Origin: Corynebacterium lemuris
Lineage (GTDB): Bacteria > Actinomycetota > Actinomycetes > Mycobacteriales > Mycobacteriaceae
Assembly (NCBI RefSeq): GCF_024919295.1
Contig: NZ_JANWTC010000003.1
Span: 288,908 to 352,907, forward strand
Reading direction: 5' to 3'
DNA: 64,000 bases
Made by a program: the position numbers and the translations under genes. The notes beneath the pieces are model-generated. The model was not told the origin of the DNA, ran no database searches, and was given only the letters and a program-made list of their open reading frames with translations. Numbering within the stretch: the stretch's first letter is position 1; the number at the start of each line of letters is the position of its first letter. Below, one piece after another: positions 8,257 to 20,665 of the stretch.

Positions 8257-9462
8257 CTAGAAGAGTTCCCTGGTGGCGATGCGTGCGCCCTCGACGAGGG
8301 ACTCCAGCTTCGCCCAGGCGATCTGGTGGTGCAGACGGCCGCCCAGGCCGCAGTCGGTGGCGGCGACGACGTTCTCCGGGCCGACGACCTCGGCGAACTG
8401 GATGATGCGGTCGGCGACCAGGCGCGGGTGCTCCACGGCGTTGGTGTTGTGAGAGATGACACCCGGGTAGATCAGGGAACCCTCGGGCAGTTTGTGGTCC
8501 TGCCAGACGCGCCACTCGTGGGCGTGGCGCGGGGAGGCACCCTCGAAGGAGAAGCCGCCGACCTCGGCGCGCAGGATCTCCTCGATGATGTCGCCGAAGG
8601 GCACGTCGGTGACGTGCGGGCCGTGCCAGGATCCCCAGCAGATGTGCAGACGGGTCTGTTCCTTCGGCAGGCCCTTGAGGGAGTGGTTGATGGCGTCGAC
8701 GCGGGTGCGCAGCCAGTCACGGTAGTCCGCCAGCGAAGGCTCCGGGTTGATCTGGTCCCAGGACTCGGCCAGGTCCGGGGCGTCGAGTTGGACGGTGAAA
8801 CCGGCGTCGGTGATGGCCTTGTACTCCTGGGCCATGGCGTCGGCGCAGGCCCACACGACCTCGTCGTCCGTGGCGTAGTGCTCGTTCTTCAGGCGGGCGG
8901 CGGAACCCGGGGACAGGGCGGCGACGAAGCCGTCCCTGGCGCCGACGGCGTCCATGGCGCCGCGCATGAGTTTGACGTCAGCCTCGACCTCATCCTGGCC
9001 GATGTAGGTGATCGGGCCGGTGAACTTCGGGTTGCCCACCTTGGCGCGGCCGGTGAAGATACCGGACTCCGGGTCTTCGTAGGCCTCGTTGAACAGCTGG
9101 CGGTCGCGGCGGTCAGCGAAGGAGGTCAGCTGGATGTTGCCCGGGGTGGAACGCACGACGTCCTGGCTGGCCCAGCGGTCCTCGTCGGTCATCGTCAGGC
9201 CGCCGAGGCGGGAGAAGGAGTAGTTCCACCAGGCGCCGTAGTCGATGGCACCGGAGGTGATGTGGCCGTACTCGCCCTCGTTGATGATGTCGATGCCCAT
9301 GTCCACCTGACGCTTGACCACGTCGTTGACGGCGGTCTGCAGGATCCCGAAGAACTGCTCATCGGGGAGCTCGCCGGCGGCGCGCTGCCTGTTCGCCTCC
9401 AGCAGTTCCGGGGTACGCGGGAGGGAACCCACGTGGGTGGTACGGATCTTGTTCACTGACAT
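8257..9462 (-). CDS. MetE-like cobalamin-independent methionine synthase family protein (short form)
   Basis: 401 residues, matching the catalytic C-terminal half of MetE (UROD/MetE-like barrel) without the N-terminal duplicate of the usual ~750-residue enzyme. Family features include RTTHVGSLPRTPEL at about 7-20, GIDIINEGEYGH, a late HICWGSW segment (expected zinc ligands) and an ATDCGLGGR motif near residue 369. Short relatives use methyl donors other than folate or act on other thiols, so the substrate is uncertain. A McbR-type operator 18 bp upstream ties it to sulfur and methionine metabolism. A GGAG site precedes the ATG. Confidence 0.85.
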   Translation of the reverse strand: MSVNKIRTTHVGSLPRTPELLEANRQRAAGELPDEQFFGILQTAVNDVVKRQVDMGIDIINEGEYGHITSGAIDYGAWWNYSFSRLGGLTMTDEDRWASQDVVRSTPGNIQLTSFADRRDRQLFNEAYEDPESGIFTGRAKVGNPKFTGPITYIGQDEVEADVKLMRGAMDAVGARDGFVAALSPGSAARLKNEHYATDDEVVWACADAMAQEYKAITDAGFTVQLDAPDLAESWDQINPEPSLADYRDWLRTRVDAINHSLKGLPKEQTRLHICWGSWHGPHVTDVPFGDIIEEILRAEVGGFSFEGASPRHAHEWRVWQDHKLPEGSLIYPGVISHNTNAVEHPRLVADRIIQFAEVVGPENVVAATDCGLGGRLHHQIAWAKLESLVEGARIATRELF

Positions 9463-9480
9463 TCAGACTCCAATACGAAA

Positions 9481-9498
9481 ATAGACTGTGCGGTCTAT
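9481..9498 (-). promoter_or_regulatory. McbR-type operator upstream of the MetE-like gene
   Basis: ATAGAC (9481-9486), six bases, then GTCTAT (9493-9498): a perfect match to the published McbR consensus TAGAC-N6-GTCTA, extended by one base on each side. It lies 18 bp before the ATG at 9462 and overlaps a likely TATTTT -10 box. McbR represses sulfur and methionine genes in C. glutamicum. Confidence 0.75.
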
Positions 9499-9566
9499 GG
9501 TAACCGATGTTCCGCAGTCTTCCCGATCCGGCTCACGTTTTTATGCAGGGGTGCCGCTTCCGCATA

Positions 9567-13133
<3,567 letters not shown>

Positions 13134-13440
13134 GGGAGTGAGTCTAGCCAGTCCGTCAACGCAGGTAAATTACACCAGTGTTGCGGTGCTGAGCAGGGGT
13201 TTTGATGGTGGTGTGGGTCACTGGACACCTCCGGTCCTCTTCGGCGTGAGATTTTCAGGTGAGCTTTTCAGGGCCCTGAAAACCTCACGTCACACCTTTG
13301 GCTGAACAGGGACTTTCAGGGGCTGACCAGAAATTCAGGGCAGTTATTCAGGCGGGCCCCGAACCGGCTGGCCCCGTCATGCTCCCAGGCCCCCTCACCC
13401 GCCCTTTCTTTGATCACACCAGCGGGTACCATGACCTGCC
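13134..13440. other. Divergent dnaE1-rarD intergenic region with clustered TTCAGG motifs
   Basis: This 307-bp gap holds the dnaE1 -10 box (TAGACT, 13141-13146, minus) and a probable rarD -10 box (TACCAT, 13427-13432, plus). Between them are five direct TTCAGG copies (from 13254, 13267, 13315, 13334, 13347) and one inverted copy (13275-13280). The central pair forms an 18-bp perfect palindrome at 13265-13282; with its flanks (from GTGAGA at 13247) a longer imperfect dyad can form. No ORF with a ribosome-binding site was found. Confidence 0.5.
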
Positions 13441-14352
13441 ATGGTCTATGGATTGCTCGCCTATCTGCTGTGGGGTCTGTTCCCGGCGTTCTTCCCGCTG
13501 CTGCTGCCCGCGGGTCCGGTGGAGATCCTCGCGCACCGGGTGGTGTGGACCGCGGTGATCATGTCGGTGGTCCTCACGTTCATGGGCAGTTGGAAAGAGC
13601 TGCGGCAGGCCTCGGGGCGCACCTGGCTCCAGCTGATCGCCGCCGGGGTGCTCATCTCCTCGAACTGGGGCATCTACATCCTGGCGGTGAACACCAACCA
13701 TGTCGCCGACGCCGCCCTGGGTTATTTCATCAACCCGCTGCTGTCGGTGGTGCTGGCGGTGGTCTTCCTCCGGGAGCGGCTCAACCGGCTGCAGCTGGTG
13801 TCGGTGTCCATCGCGGCGGTGGGTGTCATCCAGCTGACCTTCCTGTCGGGTCAGGCACCCGTGATGGCGCTGGCCATGGCGATCACCTTCGGGCTCTACG
13901 GCCTGGTGAAGAAGCAGGTGCAGGTCTCGCCCACCGCCTCGCTGACGGCGGAGACCCTGGTCATCGCGCCGCTGGGGCTGGTCTTCATCGTGTGGTTGGA
14001 GTCCACCGGCCAGGGCACCTTCTTCAGCGAGGGCCCGCTGCACAGCACGCTGCTGGTGGTCTCGGGGCTCATCACCATGATCCCGCTGCTGCTCTTCGGC
14101 ATGGCAGCGAAGCGGCTGCCACTGTCGACGATCGGAATGATCCAGTACATGACCCCGACGATGCAGATGCTGTGGGCGCTGTTCGTCACCCAGGAGTACC
14201 TCTCCCCTGCCCGCTGGGCGGGTTTCATCATCATCTGGGTGGCGGTGGCGGTCTACCTCTTCGACCTCACTCGCCGGGCGCGCCGGGCGCGGAAACGGGA
14301 CGAACCCCGAACCGCCCCCACGCGGCATCCGGTGGAAGTACCTCAGCAGTGA
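13441..14352 (+). CDS. rarD: EamA-family transporter RarD
   Basis: 303-residue inner-membrane protein with about ten hydrophobic helices, beginning YGLLAYLLWGLFPAFFPLL, the typical RarD start. Later landmarks are AHRVVWTAVI (about 32), ISSNWGIYILAVNTNHV (about 74-90), LGYFINPLLSVVLAVVFLRE, and a second EamA half ending with MIQYMTPTMQMLWALFVTQE. RarD was named for chloramphenicol sensitivity; the true substrate is unknown. There is no Shine-Dalgarno before ATG 13441, and TACCAT lies 8 bases upstream (leaderless). The end overlaps the convergent gene by 86 bp. Confidence 0.88.
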   Translation: MVYGLLAYLLWGLFPAFFPLLLPAGPVEILAHRVVWTAVIMSVVLTFMGSWKELRQASGRTWLQLIAAGVLISSNWGIYILAVNTNHVADAALGYFINPLLSVVLAVVFLRERLNRLQLVSVSIAAVGVIQLTFLSGQAPVMALAMAITFGLYGLVKKQVQVSPTASLTAETLVIAPLGLVFIVWLESTGQGTFFSEGPLHSTLLVVSGLITMIPLLLFGMAAKRLPLSTIGMIQYMTPTMQMLWALFVTQEYLSPARWAGFIIIWVAVAVYLFDLTRRARRARKRDEPRTAPTRHPVEVPQQ

Positions 14353-14845
14353 TGATCGCGGGGTCCGCGGCGACCTCGCGCAGGGCGGTGCCGGTGTCGT
14401 AGGCGACGACGGCGTCGATACCCTCCGGGACCGGCACGTTCCCCACCCCCGAGAGGCTGTGGGCGATGCGGTCGAGCTGGCGCTGGAAGACATCCTCCCG
14501 GGTTTCGCCGGCGATGGGTTCGGGCAGGTCGAAGGGGGAGGCCAGGGCGATGATCATCGCGTTGACCCGGCCCAGCGGCTCCAGCACGTCCGCTGCTTCG
14601 GCGGGTGCCAGGGGCTGAGTGAAGGTGAGCAGCGCGAAGGCGGGCTGGTCGGCGGGGGCGTCGGCAAGCGAGGCCTCCGCGCGGGCAGTGTAGTCCCGGA
14701 AGGACTCGCCGGAATCCATGCCGAGCATGTCCCCCTGCGGGGCGAGGGGTTTGTGGGTGGCGTCGTCGAAGAAGGCGAAGACGAGCACCCCGGCCAGGGC
14801 GACCACGGCGAAGATCGCCAGGATGCGCTGGGCCATACCGCTCAC
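14267..14845 (-). CDS. Membrane-anchored protein of unknown function, downstream of rluD
   Basis: 192 residues from GTG 14845 (ATG 14836 is the alternative). One N-terminal membrane segment ([20 protein letters not shown]) is followed by an extracytoplasmic domain with [35 protein letters not shown] and [17 protein letters not shown]. The start overlaps the rluD stop as GTGA, so it is translationally coupled in the lspA-rluD operon. Its C-terminus overlaps rarD by 86 bp on the other strand. No family is recognised; topology suggests an anchored protein facing outward. Confidence 0.72.
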   Translation of the reverse strand: MSGMAQRILAIFAVVALAGVLVFAFFDDATHKPLAPQGDMLGMDSGESFRDYTARAEASLADAPADQPAFALLTFTQPLAPAEAADVLEPLGRVNAMIIALASPFDLPEPIAGETREDVFQRQLDRIAHSLSGVGNVPVPEGIDAVVAYDTGTALREVAADPAIITAEVLPPDAAWGRFGVRPVSAPGAPGE

Positions 14846-15768
14846 TGGCGGATCACCTCGAGCGCATGGGCCAGGTCGTCCGGGTAGGGCGCCTCGATCT
14901 CCATGTACGCGCCGGTGCGGGGGTGGTGGAAACCGATGCGCACGGCGTGCAGCCACTGGCGGATCAGGCCGAGACGCTCGGCCAGGTTCGGGTCGGAACC
15001 GTACATGGGGTCACCGACGCAGGGATGCCCGATGGCGGACATGTGCACGCGGATCTGGTGGGTGCGTCCGGTCTCCAGGTCGATCTCCAGGAGGGTGGCC
15101 TCCCGGAAAGCCTCGATCGTCTCGTAGTGGGTGACGGCAGCCTTGCCGTCGGTGGTCACCGCGAAGCGCCAGCCGGCGGAGGGGTGGCGGCCGATGGGGG
15201 CGTCGATGGTGCCGGTGAACGGATCCGGGTGCCCCTGGACCAGCGCGTGGTAGACCTTCTTCACCGTGCGGTCGCGGAAGGCGTTCTTCAGGACCGTGTA
15301 GGCGCGTTCGGAAGCGGCGACGACCATGACGCCGGAGGTGCCCACGTCGAGGCGCTGGACGATGCCCTTGCGCTCCGGAGGGCCGGAGGTGGAGATGCGG
15401 AAACCAGCCGCGGCCAGACCACCGACGACGGTGGGCCCCTCCCAGCCGACGGTCGGGTGTGCTGCGACACCGACCGGCTTGTGCACGGCGATGATGTCGG
15501 CGTCGGAGTAGAGGATGTCCATGCCCTCCACGAGTTCCGCCCGCGGGGTCAGCGGCTGCTCCGGGGCGGGCAGGGTGACCTCCAGCCAGGTGCCCTCGGT
15601 GAGGCGGTCGGATTTGCCGACCTCGCGGCCGTCGACAAGCACGTCGCCCTCGGCGGCGAGCTCGGCGGCGATGGTGCGGGAGATGCCGAGGAGCCGGGAC
15701 AGGGCGGCGTCGACACGCATGCCGGCCAGTCCCTCGGGGACGGGGAGATTACGCATTTCGCGGCCCAT
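14842..15768 (-). CDS. rluD: RluA/RluD-family 23S rRNA pseudouridine synthase
   Basis: 308 residues. An N-terminal S4 domain (about 14-65, with [15 protein letters not shown] and [13 protein letters not shown]) precedes the catalytic domain. The catalytic aspartate is Asp141 in RLDVGTSG, the invariant HRLD-like motif with Gln in place of His. RTHQIRVHM is also conserved. Enzymes of this type modify uridines in 23S rRNA; the exact target positions are inferred only from family. The ATG at 15768 overlaps the lspA stop (ATGA). The order lspA-rluD is widely conserved in bacteria. Confidence 0.92.
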   Translation of the reverse strand: MGREMRNLPVPEGLAGMRVDAALSRLLGISRTIAAELAAEGDVLVDGREVGKSDRLTEGTWLEVTLPAPEQPLTPRAELVEGMDILYSDADIIAVHKPVGVAAHPTVGWEGPTVVGGLAAAGFRISTSGPPERKGIVQRLDVGTSGVMVVAASERAYTVLKNAFRDRTVKKVYHALVQGHPDPFTGTIDAPIGRHPSAGWRFAVTTDGKAAVTHYETIEAFREATLLEIDLETGRTHQIRVHMSAIGHPCVGDPMYGSDPNLAERLGLIRQWLHAVRIGFHHPRTGAYMEIEAPYPDDLAHALEVIRQ

Positions 15769-16280
15769 CAGGCATCCACCTTTCTGCGCTCGTCGACGAA
15801 CATGGCGATGACGAACACCACGACGCCGACAGTGATGGCGGAATCCGCGATGTTGAAGACCGCGAAACCGCCGACGGAGATGAAGTCGACCACGTGGCCG
15901 AACCAGAAACCCGGCTCCCGGAACAACCGGTCGATGAGGTTGCCCAGGGCACCGCCCGCGATCAGCGCCAGGCCGAGGGCCTGCCAGCGGTCGCGGATGC
16001 GGGGGGCCGCGATGGCCACACCGATGACGAAGGCCAGCTGGATGGTGGTGAACAACCAGGTGGAGTTCTCCCCCATGGAGAAGGCAGCACCCGGGTTGAA
16101 CAGCAGGAGGAAGCGCAGCCAGTCCCCGATGACGGGCACCGGCACCCCCGGTTCCAGCCAGGCCAGCATGGTCGCCTTCGTGGCCTGGTCGATGGCCGCC
16201 ACCACGAGGATGATCACCGCCATGAAGGTGATGTGTCTTTCGGATGGTCTCGGCGTTGTCGTGCTCACGGCCACCATCAT
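15768..16280 (-). CDS. lspA: Lipoprotein signal peptidase LspA
   Basis: 170-residue membrane aspartyl protease that cuts prolipoproteins before the lipid-modified cysteine. Four hydrophobic segments are visible (about 18-32, 75-92, 102-115, 148-163). Family motifs are present: DQATK at 31-35, [10 protein letters not shown] at 61-70, GNLIDR at 113-118, VVDF with Asp132 and FNIADS with Asp146, the expected catalytic pair. It is the first gene of lspA-rluD-membrane protein. Its substrates include the two lipoproteins encoded close by (16326-17270 and 18943-19491). Confidence 0.95.
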   Translation of the reverse strand: MMVAVSTTTPRPSERHITFMAVIILVVAAIDQATKATMLAWLEPGVPVPVIGDWLRFLLLFNPGAAFSMGENSTWLFTTIQLAFVIGVAIAAPRIRDRWQALGLALIAGGALGNLIDRLFREPGFWFGHVVDFISVGGFAVFNIADSAITVGVVVFVIAMFVDERRKVDA

Positions 16281-16325
16281 TCCCCACGCAGCCTGTCAAG
16301 GTCCACCTCAGGTAGCGTTGATGAG

Positions 16326-17270
16326 GTGCAGTTCTCCCGTATTCTCCTCGCCGCAGCGACCGCTCTGACACTGACCACCGGCCTTGTCGCGTGCACCACC
16401 GAACGGCCCGATGCCTCCATCGAGCCGGCCGTCGGCCTGCCTGTCGATGCCGCACGGGTCACCATCCAGTCCTCCGGCACCGGCGAGCGGGTGCTCACCT
16501 ACGGGGACGTCGATGCTGACGACCAGTCCCTCGAGGTCGAGGTCGCCGACGGCATGGAGCAGACCGTCATGCAGGCCGATGCCGTGGACGTCCAGGCCCC
16601 GGCCGGCGGCGATGTGCAGCGCATCACCCTGCCGCTGACCGGCGGCACCTCCGCAGCGCAGGAGGACGAACCGGAGGAGGGGGAACCCGCCACCCGGGAC
16701 GTGGAGTTCCGTCTCGGCCAGCCCTCCAACACCGACCTGGAGATGACCGACGACATCCGCTCCGCCGAGGGTTTCCTCCTCGGTTGGGACGGCCACGACG
16801 ACGGCCGCGTGTCCACCGTCTACCTCGCCGCCCCCCGCGAGGCCACCGACGAGGGTCGCGCCCGGATCGAACAGGCCATGATGAAGCTGCTGTCCCTGCC
16901 GGTGGTCTTCCCGGCGGAGGCCGTCGGGCCCGGCGCGACCTGGTCGGTGGATTCCCGGGTGACCGGTGAGTCCACGCTGCTGCAGACCGTCACCTACACC
17001 CTCACCGCCCTGGAGGGTGACCGCGTGGAGCTGGATGTTGACGTGCAGCAGCGCCCGGCGATCGGTGCGCTGACCATGGAGGACGGCGGCTCGCTCAACG
17101 TGCTCAACTCGAACACCACCACCGAAGGCTCACTGACGGTCGATCTGACCAGTCCCCTGCCAGTCGAGGGGCGCGTGTCCTGGACCACCCGCGTCGTCTA
17201 CGGTGGCGCGGATTCGGACGTCCGCGTTGTCCAGGACGCCACCACGTCACTGGCCTTCAACGACAGTTAA
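16326..17270 (+). CDS. Lipoprotein of unknown function
   Basis: 314 residues from GTG 16326. The N-terminus is a lipoprotein signal: basic start, hydrophobic stretch and lipobox LVAC with Cys near residue 21. The exported domain is acidic and Thr-rich ([17 protein letters not shown]), with an all-beta look ([51 protein letters not shown]). A TAGCGT box 8 bases before the GTG suggests a leaderless mRNA. It is divergent from lspA and lies 12 bp ahead of the ABC-F gene on the same strand, probably in one operon. Function unknown. Confidence 0.75.
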   Translation: MQFSRILLAAATALTLTTGLVACTTERPDASIEPAVGLPVDAARVTIQSSGTGERVLTYGDVDADDQSLEVEVADGMEQTVMQADAVDVQAPAGGDVQRITLPLTGGTSAAQEDEPEEGEPATRDVEFRLGQPSNTDLEMTDDIRSAEGFLLGWDGHDDGRVSTVYLAAPREATDEGRARIEQAMMKLLSLPVVFPAEAVGPGATWSVDSRVTGESTLLQTVTYTLTALEGDRVELDVDVQQRPAIGALTMEDGGSLNVLNSNTTTEGSLTVDLTSPLPVEGRVSWTTRVVYGGADSDVRVVQDATTSLAFNDS

Positions 17271-17282
17271 GGAAGAACCACC

Positions 17283-18941
17283 ATGGCTTCCCCCCACCAC
17301 CTGAAATTCGACGGTGTGAGCTTCACCTACCCGGGCTCTGTTGACCGGGTGCTCACCGACATCACCTTCGCCGTGCCCTCCGAGCATGTCACGGGTCTGA
17401 TCGGGGAGAACGGCGCCGGCAAGTCCACCCTCCTGGAACTCGTCGCCGGGAAGCTGGAACCGGATGTCGGTTCCATCACCACCCCGCCGACCACGGGTTT
17501 CATCGAGCAGGAGACGTCACTGCCGTTCTCTGCGGCCGCTTCCGAGCTTATCGACGCCGCCGTGGCCGAGCTGCGCGACGTGGAGCGCCAGATCGGGGAT
17601 CTCTCCGCCCGTCTGGCCGATGAGCCGGAACTGGCGGAGGCCTTCGACGCCGCCCTGGCCACCGCGGAGCAGTCGGGGGTGTGGGAGCTGGACTCACGGA
17701 TCGCCACGGTCCTGGCCGGACTCGGCCTGGCGGAGGTGCCGCTGGAGACCCGCCTGGGTGACATGTCCGGTGGGCAGCGGCGCCGTTTCGCGCTGGCCGC
17801 CCTGCTGCTGCGCCCCGTGGACGCGCTGGTGCTCGACGAGCCGACCAACCACCTCGATGACGACGGCGTCGACTTCCTCATCTCCGAGCTGCACGAATTC
17901 CGCGGTCCGGTGCTGGTGGCCAGCCACGACCGGTTCTTCCTCGACAAGGCCGCCGATTCTCTCGTCGACCTCGACCCCGGCCTGGGGCATGAGGGTGGTG
18001 GCGGGGAGGACACCCGACAGGGCACCGTGTTCACCGGTGCCTTCACCGACTATCTGGAGGCCCGGGAGGACATCCGGCGCCGCTGGGAGGAGCTCTACAC
18101 CGTGCAGGAGCACGAGCGGGCGCGCCTGCAGAAGGCCACCGAGCAGGGCGCGGAGGACATCTTCCACCGGGAGACCTCGAAGTCGGAGAGCCGGATCTCG
18201 GACAAGTTCTTCGCCGACCGGGCCGCGAAAACACTGGGCAACCGGCTGCGTTCGACCCGCAGCCGGCTGGAGGCGCTGGAGCGGGAGGAGCTGCCCCCGC
18301 CGCCGGCGCGCCTGAAATTCCACGGCATCCCCGAGCACACCTCGCTGGCCTCCCTCGGCGAACCCGCGGTGGTGGCGAAGGAGCTCGTGGTGGCCGACCG
18401 GCTGGGTCCGCTGACGGTGACCGTGCAGCCCGGTGACCACTGGCTCATCGAGGGGCCCAACGGGGCGGGTAAATCAACTCTGCTCAAGGTGGTGCAGGGC
18501 GAGTTGGAGGTCAACGACGGCCTGCTGCGCATCCCCGAGGAGGTGCGCATCGCGCGGCTGAGCCAGGATGATGAATGGATCGAGCTGGACACCCCCGCCG
18601 AGGAGATCTTCGCGGCGAAGGTGCCGCCGAAATCCCCCACCCTCGTGGAGATGGGGCTGATGGACGAGGAGACCGCCGCCCGCCCGCTCGGCGAGTTGTC
18701 CCTGGGTCAGCGTCGGCGTGTGTCGCTGGGTATCATCCTGGCCTCCCCGCCGGACATCCTGCTTCTCGACGAGCCCACCAACCACCTCTCCCTCGCCCTC
18801 GCCGAGGAACTCGAGGAGGCGCTGGAGGACTATCCCGGCACGGTGCTGCTGGCCACCCACGACCGCTGGATCCGCCGCCGCTGGGCGGTGCGCACCAACG
18901 GCCGCGGCAAGGTCCTCTCCCTGCCGGGCCGGGACGGCTAG
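17283..18941 (+). CDS. ABC-F family ATPase
   Basis: 552 residues with two ATP-binding cassettes and no membrane segments, the ABC-F layout. Walker A motifs are GENGAGKST (about 40-48) and GPNGAGKST (about 396-404). Signature motifs are MSGGQRRRF and LSLGQRRRV, and both Walker B sites read LDEPTNHL. The linker between the cassettes (about 245-345) is charged and helical (ARLQKATEQGAEDIFHRE). ABC-F proteins act on ribosomes, in translation rescue or antibiotic protection; the branch cannot be assigned here. ATG 17283 follows a GGAAGAAC site. The end meets the convergent lipoprotein gene with one base between. Confidence 0.9.
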   Translation: MASPHHLKFDGVSFTYPGSVDRVLTDITFAVPSEHVTGLIGENGAGKSTLLELVAGKLEPDVGSITTPPTTGFIEQETSLPFSAAASELIDAAVAELRDVERQIGDLSARLADEPELAEAFDAALATAEQSGVWELDSRIATVLAGLGLAEVPLETRLGDMSGGQRRRFALAALLLRPVDALVLDEPTNHLDDDGVDFLISELHEFRGPVLVASHDRFFLDKAADSLVDLDPGLGHEGGGGEDTRQGTVFTGAFTDYLEAREDIRRRWEELYTVQEHERARLQKATEQGAEDIFHRETSKSESRISDKFFADRAAKTLGNRLRSTRSRLEALEREELPPPPARLKFHGIPEHTSLASLGEPAVVAKELVVADRLGPLTVTVQPGDHWLIEGPNGAGKSTLLKVVQGELEVNDGLLRIPEEVRIARLSQDDEWIELDTPAEEIFAAKVPPKSPTLVEMGLMDEETAARPLGELSLGQRRRVSLGIILASPPDILLLDEPTNHLSLALAEELEEALEDYPGTVLLATHDRWIRRRWAVRTNGRGKVLSLPGRDG

Positions 18942-18942
18942 G

Positions 18943-19491
18943 TTATTCGGCCGGGGCCTCGGCGGGGGCCGGGCTGAAGTCCAGGCACATCTCCGGGACC
19001 TGCTCCGGGCTGACGGTGTTGGTGATCAGGGTGCAGGCCCAGGACTGGGACAGCTTCCAGGTTTCGTTCTCGTAGATGAACTCGACGTTCTCGGCAGGCT
19101 GGGCCTCGTTCTCCGGGAGGATGAAGTTCACCGAGGCCAGCACGGAATCCGGGGTGTAACCCGGCAGTACCGGGTTGACCACCTGGAACTGGGCGCCGGA
19201 CTCAGCCTGGGAGGCGGCCATGACCTCGAAGAGCTCGGGTGCCTGCTCGCCGTTCTGAACGGTGTTGACCTTCTCCTCCAGCGGGACGGCCGGGTCGGTG
19301 GCCTTGGCCAGGATCGTGTTCAGTTCGTCCGCGGTGGGCAGCGCGGGGCTGGCGGCCGAGGTGGTGGCCTCGGTGGTCGCCGTCGCGGTGGTGGTGGCGG
19401 TCGCGCCGTTGTCCTCATCGGAGGCGCAGGCGGTGAGTGCCAGGGCGGCGCCGAGTGTGGCGACGAACGCGGTGATCTTGGTCAGCTTCAC
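18943..19491 (-). CDS. MTB12-like low-molecular-weight antigen lipoprotein
   Basis: 182 residues from GTG 19491, which has a GAGGAG site 8-9 bases upstream (a longer frame to 19572 lacks one). The signal VKLTKITAFVATLGAALALT ends in an LTAC lipobox with Cys near 22, then a Thr/Ala linker (TATTTATATTEATT). The rest matches the mycobacterial MTB12/CFP-2 type: LPTADELNTILAKATDPAVP at about 52-71, and WACTLITNTVS near the end with a Cys pair. The fold is NTF2-like by family. A surface role is inferred; no enzyme activity is known. An MtrA-like direct repeat lies 60 bp upstream. Confidence 0.8.
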   Translation of the reverse strand: MKLTKITAFVATLGAALALTACASDEDNGATATTTATATTEATTSAASPALPTADELNTILAKATDPAVPLEEKVNTVQNGEQAPELFEVMAASQAESGAQFQVVNPVLPGYTPDSVLASVNFILPENEAQPAENVEFIYENETWKLSQSWACTLITNTVSPEQVPEMCLDFSPAPAEAPAE

Positions 19492-19551
19492 GGAAAAACT
19501 CTCCTCAATTCGGGGCACCACTGGTCTTGGGGCTCCGGGCCGATCGTACAC

Positions 19552-19567
19552 GTTACGGATTTGTGAC
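19552..19567 (-). promoter_or_regulatory. MtrA-like direct repeat upstream of the MTB12-like gene
   Basis: On the minus strand GTCAC-N6-GTAAC (plus strand GTTAC 19552-19556 and GTGAC 19563-19567). This GTNAC-N6-GTNAC form resembles binding sites of MtrA-type response regulators in actinobacteria. It lies 61 bp from the lipoprotein GTG and 38 bp from the ansA ATG, so it could serve either gene. Confidence 0.35.
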
Positions 19568-19604
19568 AACACTTGCGGCGGGTGTCCTGTGGCAGGCTTG
19601 GAAG

Positions 19605-20522
19605 ATGACCCGTATCGTCCTGCTGACCACCGGCGGCACCATCGCCTGCACCACCGACGAGTCCGGGGCGCTGCGCCCGACCGTCACCGGAGCAGAGCTT
19701 CTGAGCGCCATCCGTGACCACCTCCCCCACGATCTCACCGCCGTAGACCTCGTCCGTCTCGATTCCTCCGCGATCACCCTGGCCGACATTGACGGCCTGG
19801 TCACGGCGGTACAGGAAGCCCTGGACTCCCCGGATGTCGACGGGGTGGTGGTCACCCACGGCACCGACTCCATGGAGGACACCGCCTTCGCGCTGGACTG
19901 CTTCCACGCCGATGACCGACCGGTCGTGCTCACCGGGGCACAGCGCGCCTTCGACCATCCCTCCTCCGACGGGCCCGGCAACCTCATCGACGCCGTGCGG
20001 CTGGCCGCCGATCCCCTGGCCCGCCGCCAGGGGGTGCTCATCGCCTTCGGTGGCTGGACCATCCCCGCCCGCGGTGCCGCCAAGCGCCACACCACCGAAC
20101 TCGATGGTTTCATCTCCACCGTGCCGCGCGAATCCCACCGACCCGCCCCCGTGGCGGCCGCTCCCCTGGCCGGTATCCACGTGCCCGTGCTCGCCGCCTG
20201 GCCCGGCGCGGGCCGCTCGCTTGTCGACGCCGCCGTCGCCGCCGGTGCCCGCGGTCTGGTCATCGAGGCCCTCGGTTCCGGCAACCTCGGCCCCGGGATG
20301 GGCGCCGGTGTCGCCGATGCGCTGGACGCCGGTATCCCGGTGGTGATCACCAGCCGTGTGCCCTCCGGGGAGATCGTCCTCGCCTACGGCGGTGATGGCG
20401 GGGGCGCCACGCTGGGTTCGAAGGGTGCCGTCGGCGCCGGGCATCTGCGGGCCGGGCAGGCCCGGATGGCGCTCGTCGTCGCCCTGGCGACCGGTCGCGA
20501 TGTGCGGGAGCTGCTGCTCTAA
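19605..20522 (+). CDS. ansA: L-asparaginase
   Basis: 305-residue cytosolic enzyme hydrolysing asparagine to aspartate and ammonia. The first catalytic threonine lies in LLTTGGTIACTTDESG (residues 6-21). The second motif, VVTHGTDSMEDTAFALD, is at about residues 83-99, and RPVVLTGAQR follows. There is no signal peptide. ATG 19605 is chosen because the family starts here and GGAAG lies just upstream; an in-frame extension to 19527 is not conserved. It ends at a complex repeat region shared with the convergent oxidoreductase gene. Confidence 0.92.
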   Translation: MTRIVLLTTGGTIACTTDESGALRPTVTGAELLSAIRDHLPHDLTAVDLVRLDSSAITLADIDGLVTAVQEALDSPDVDGVVVTHGTDSMEDTAFALDCFHADDRPVVLTGAQRAFDHPSSDGPGNLIDAVRLAADPLARRQGVLIAFGGWTIPARGAAKRHTTELDGFISTVPRESHRPAPVAAAPLAGIHVPVLAAWPGAGRSLVDAAVAAGARGLVIEALGSGNLGPGMGAGVADALDAGIPVVITSRVPSGEIVLAYGGDGGGATLGSKGAVGAGHLRAGQARMALVVALATGRDVRELLL

Positions 20523-20651
20523 AACCCCGCGATCACGATCCTGCGGGGAGGGCCCCGCGGTCACCCCCGAAAAATAGCGGAAACCCCGCGAGGAGTCCGA
20601 TTCGTCGGGTCCTCGCGGAGTCTTCCCCCCGGCTTCGTGATCGCGGGGTTT
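20522..20651. repeat. Nested inverted repeats between ansA and the oxidoreductase gene
   Basis: A perfect 17-bp inverted repeat has arms at 20522-20538 and 20635-20651 (AAACCCCGCGATCACGA and complement). Inside are two smaller hairpins: GCGGGG/CCCCGC (20543-20548, 20553-20558) and CCGCGAGGA/TCCTCGCGG (20586-20594, 20610-20618). AAACCCCGCG recurs at 20581-20590. It lies between convergent genes, so it may act as a terminator for both. Confidence 0.7.
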
Positions 20652-20665
20652 GTGCCCGGAAACTG

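Noticed and set aside
15894..16325. Upstream extension of the 16326 lipoprotein
   Set aside because: It runs antisense to lspA, and a lipoprotein signal begins exactly at GTG 16326.
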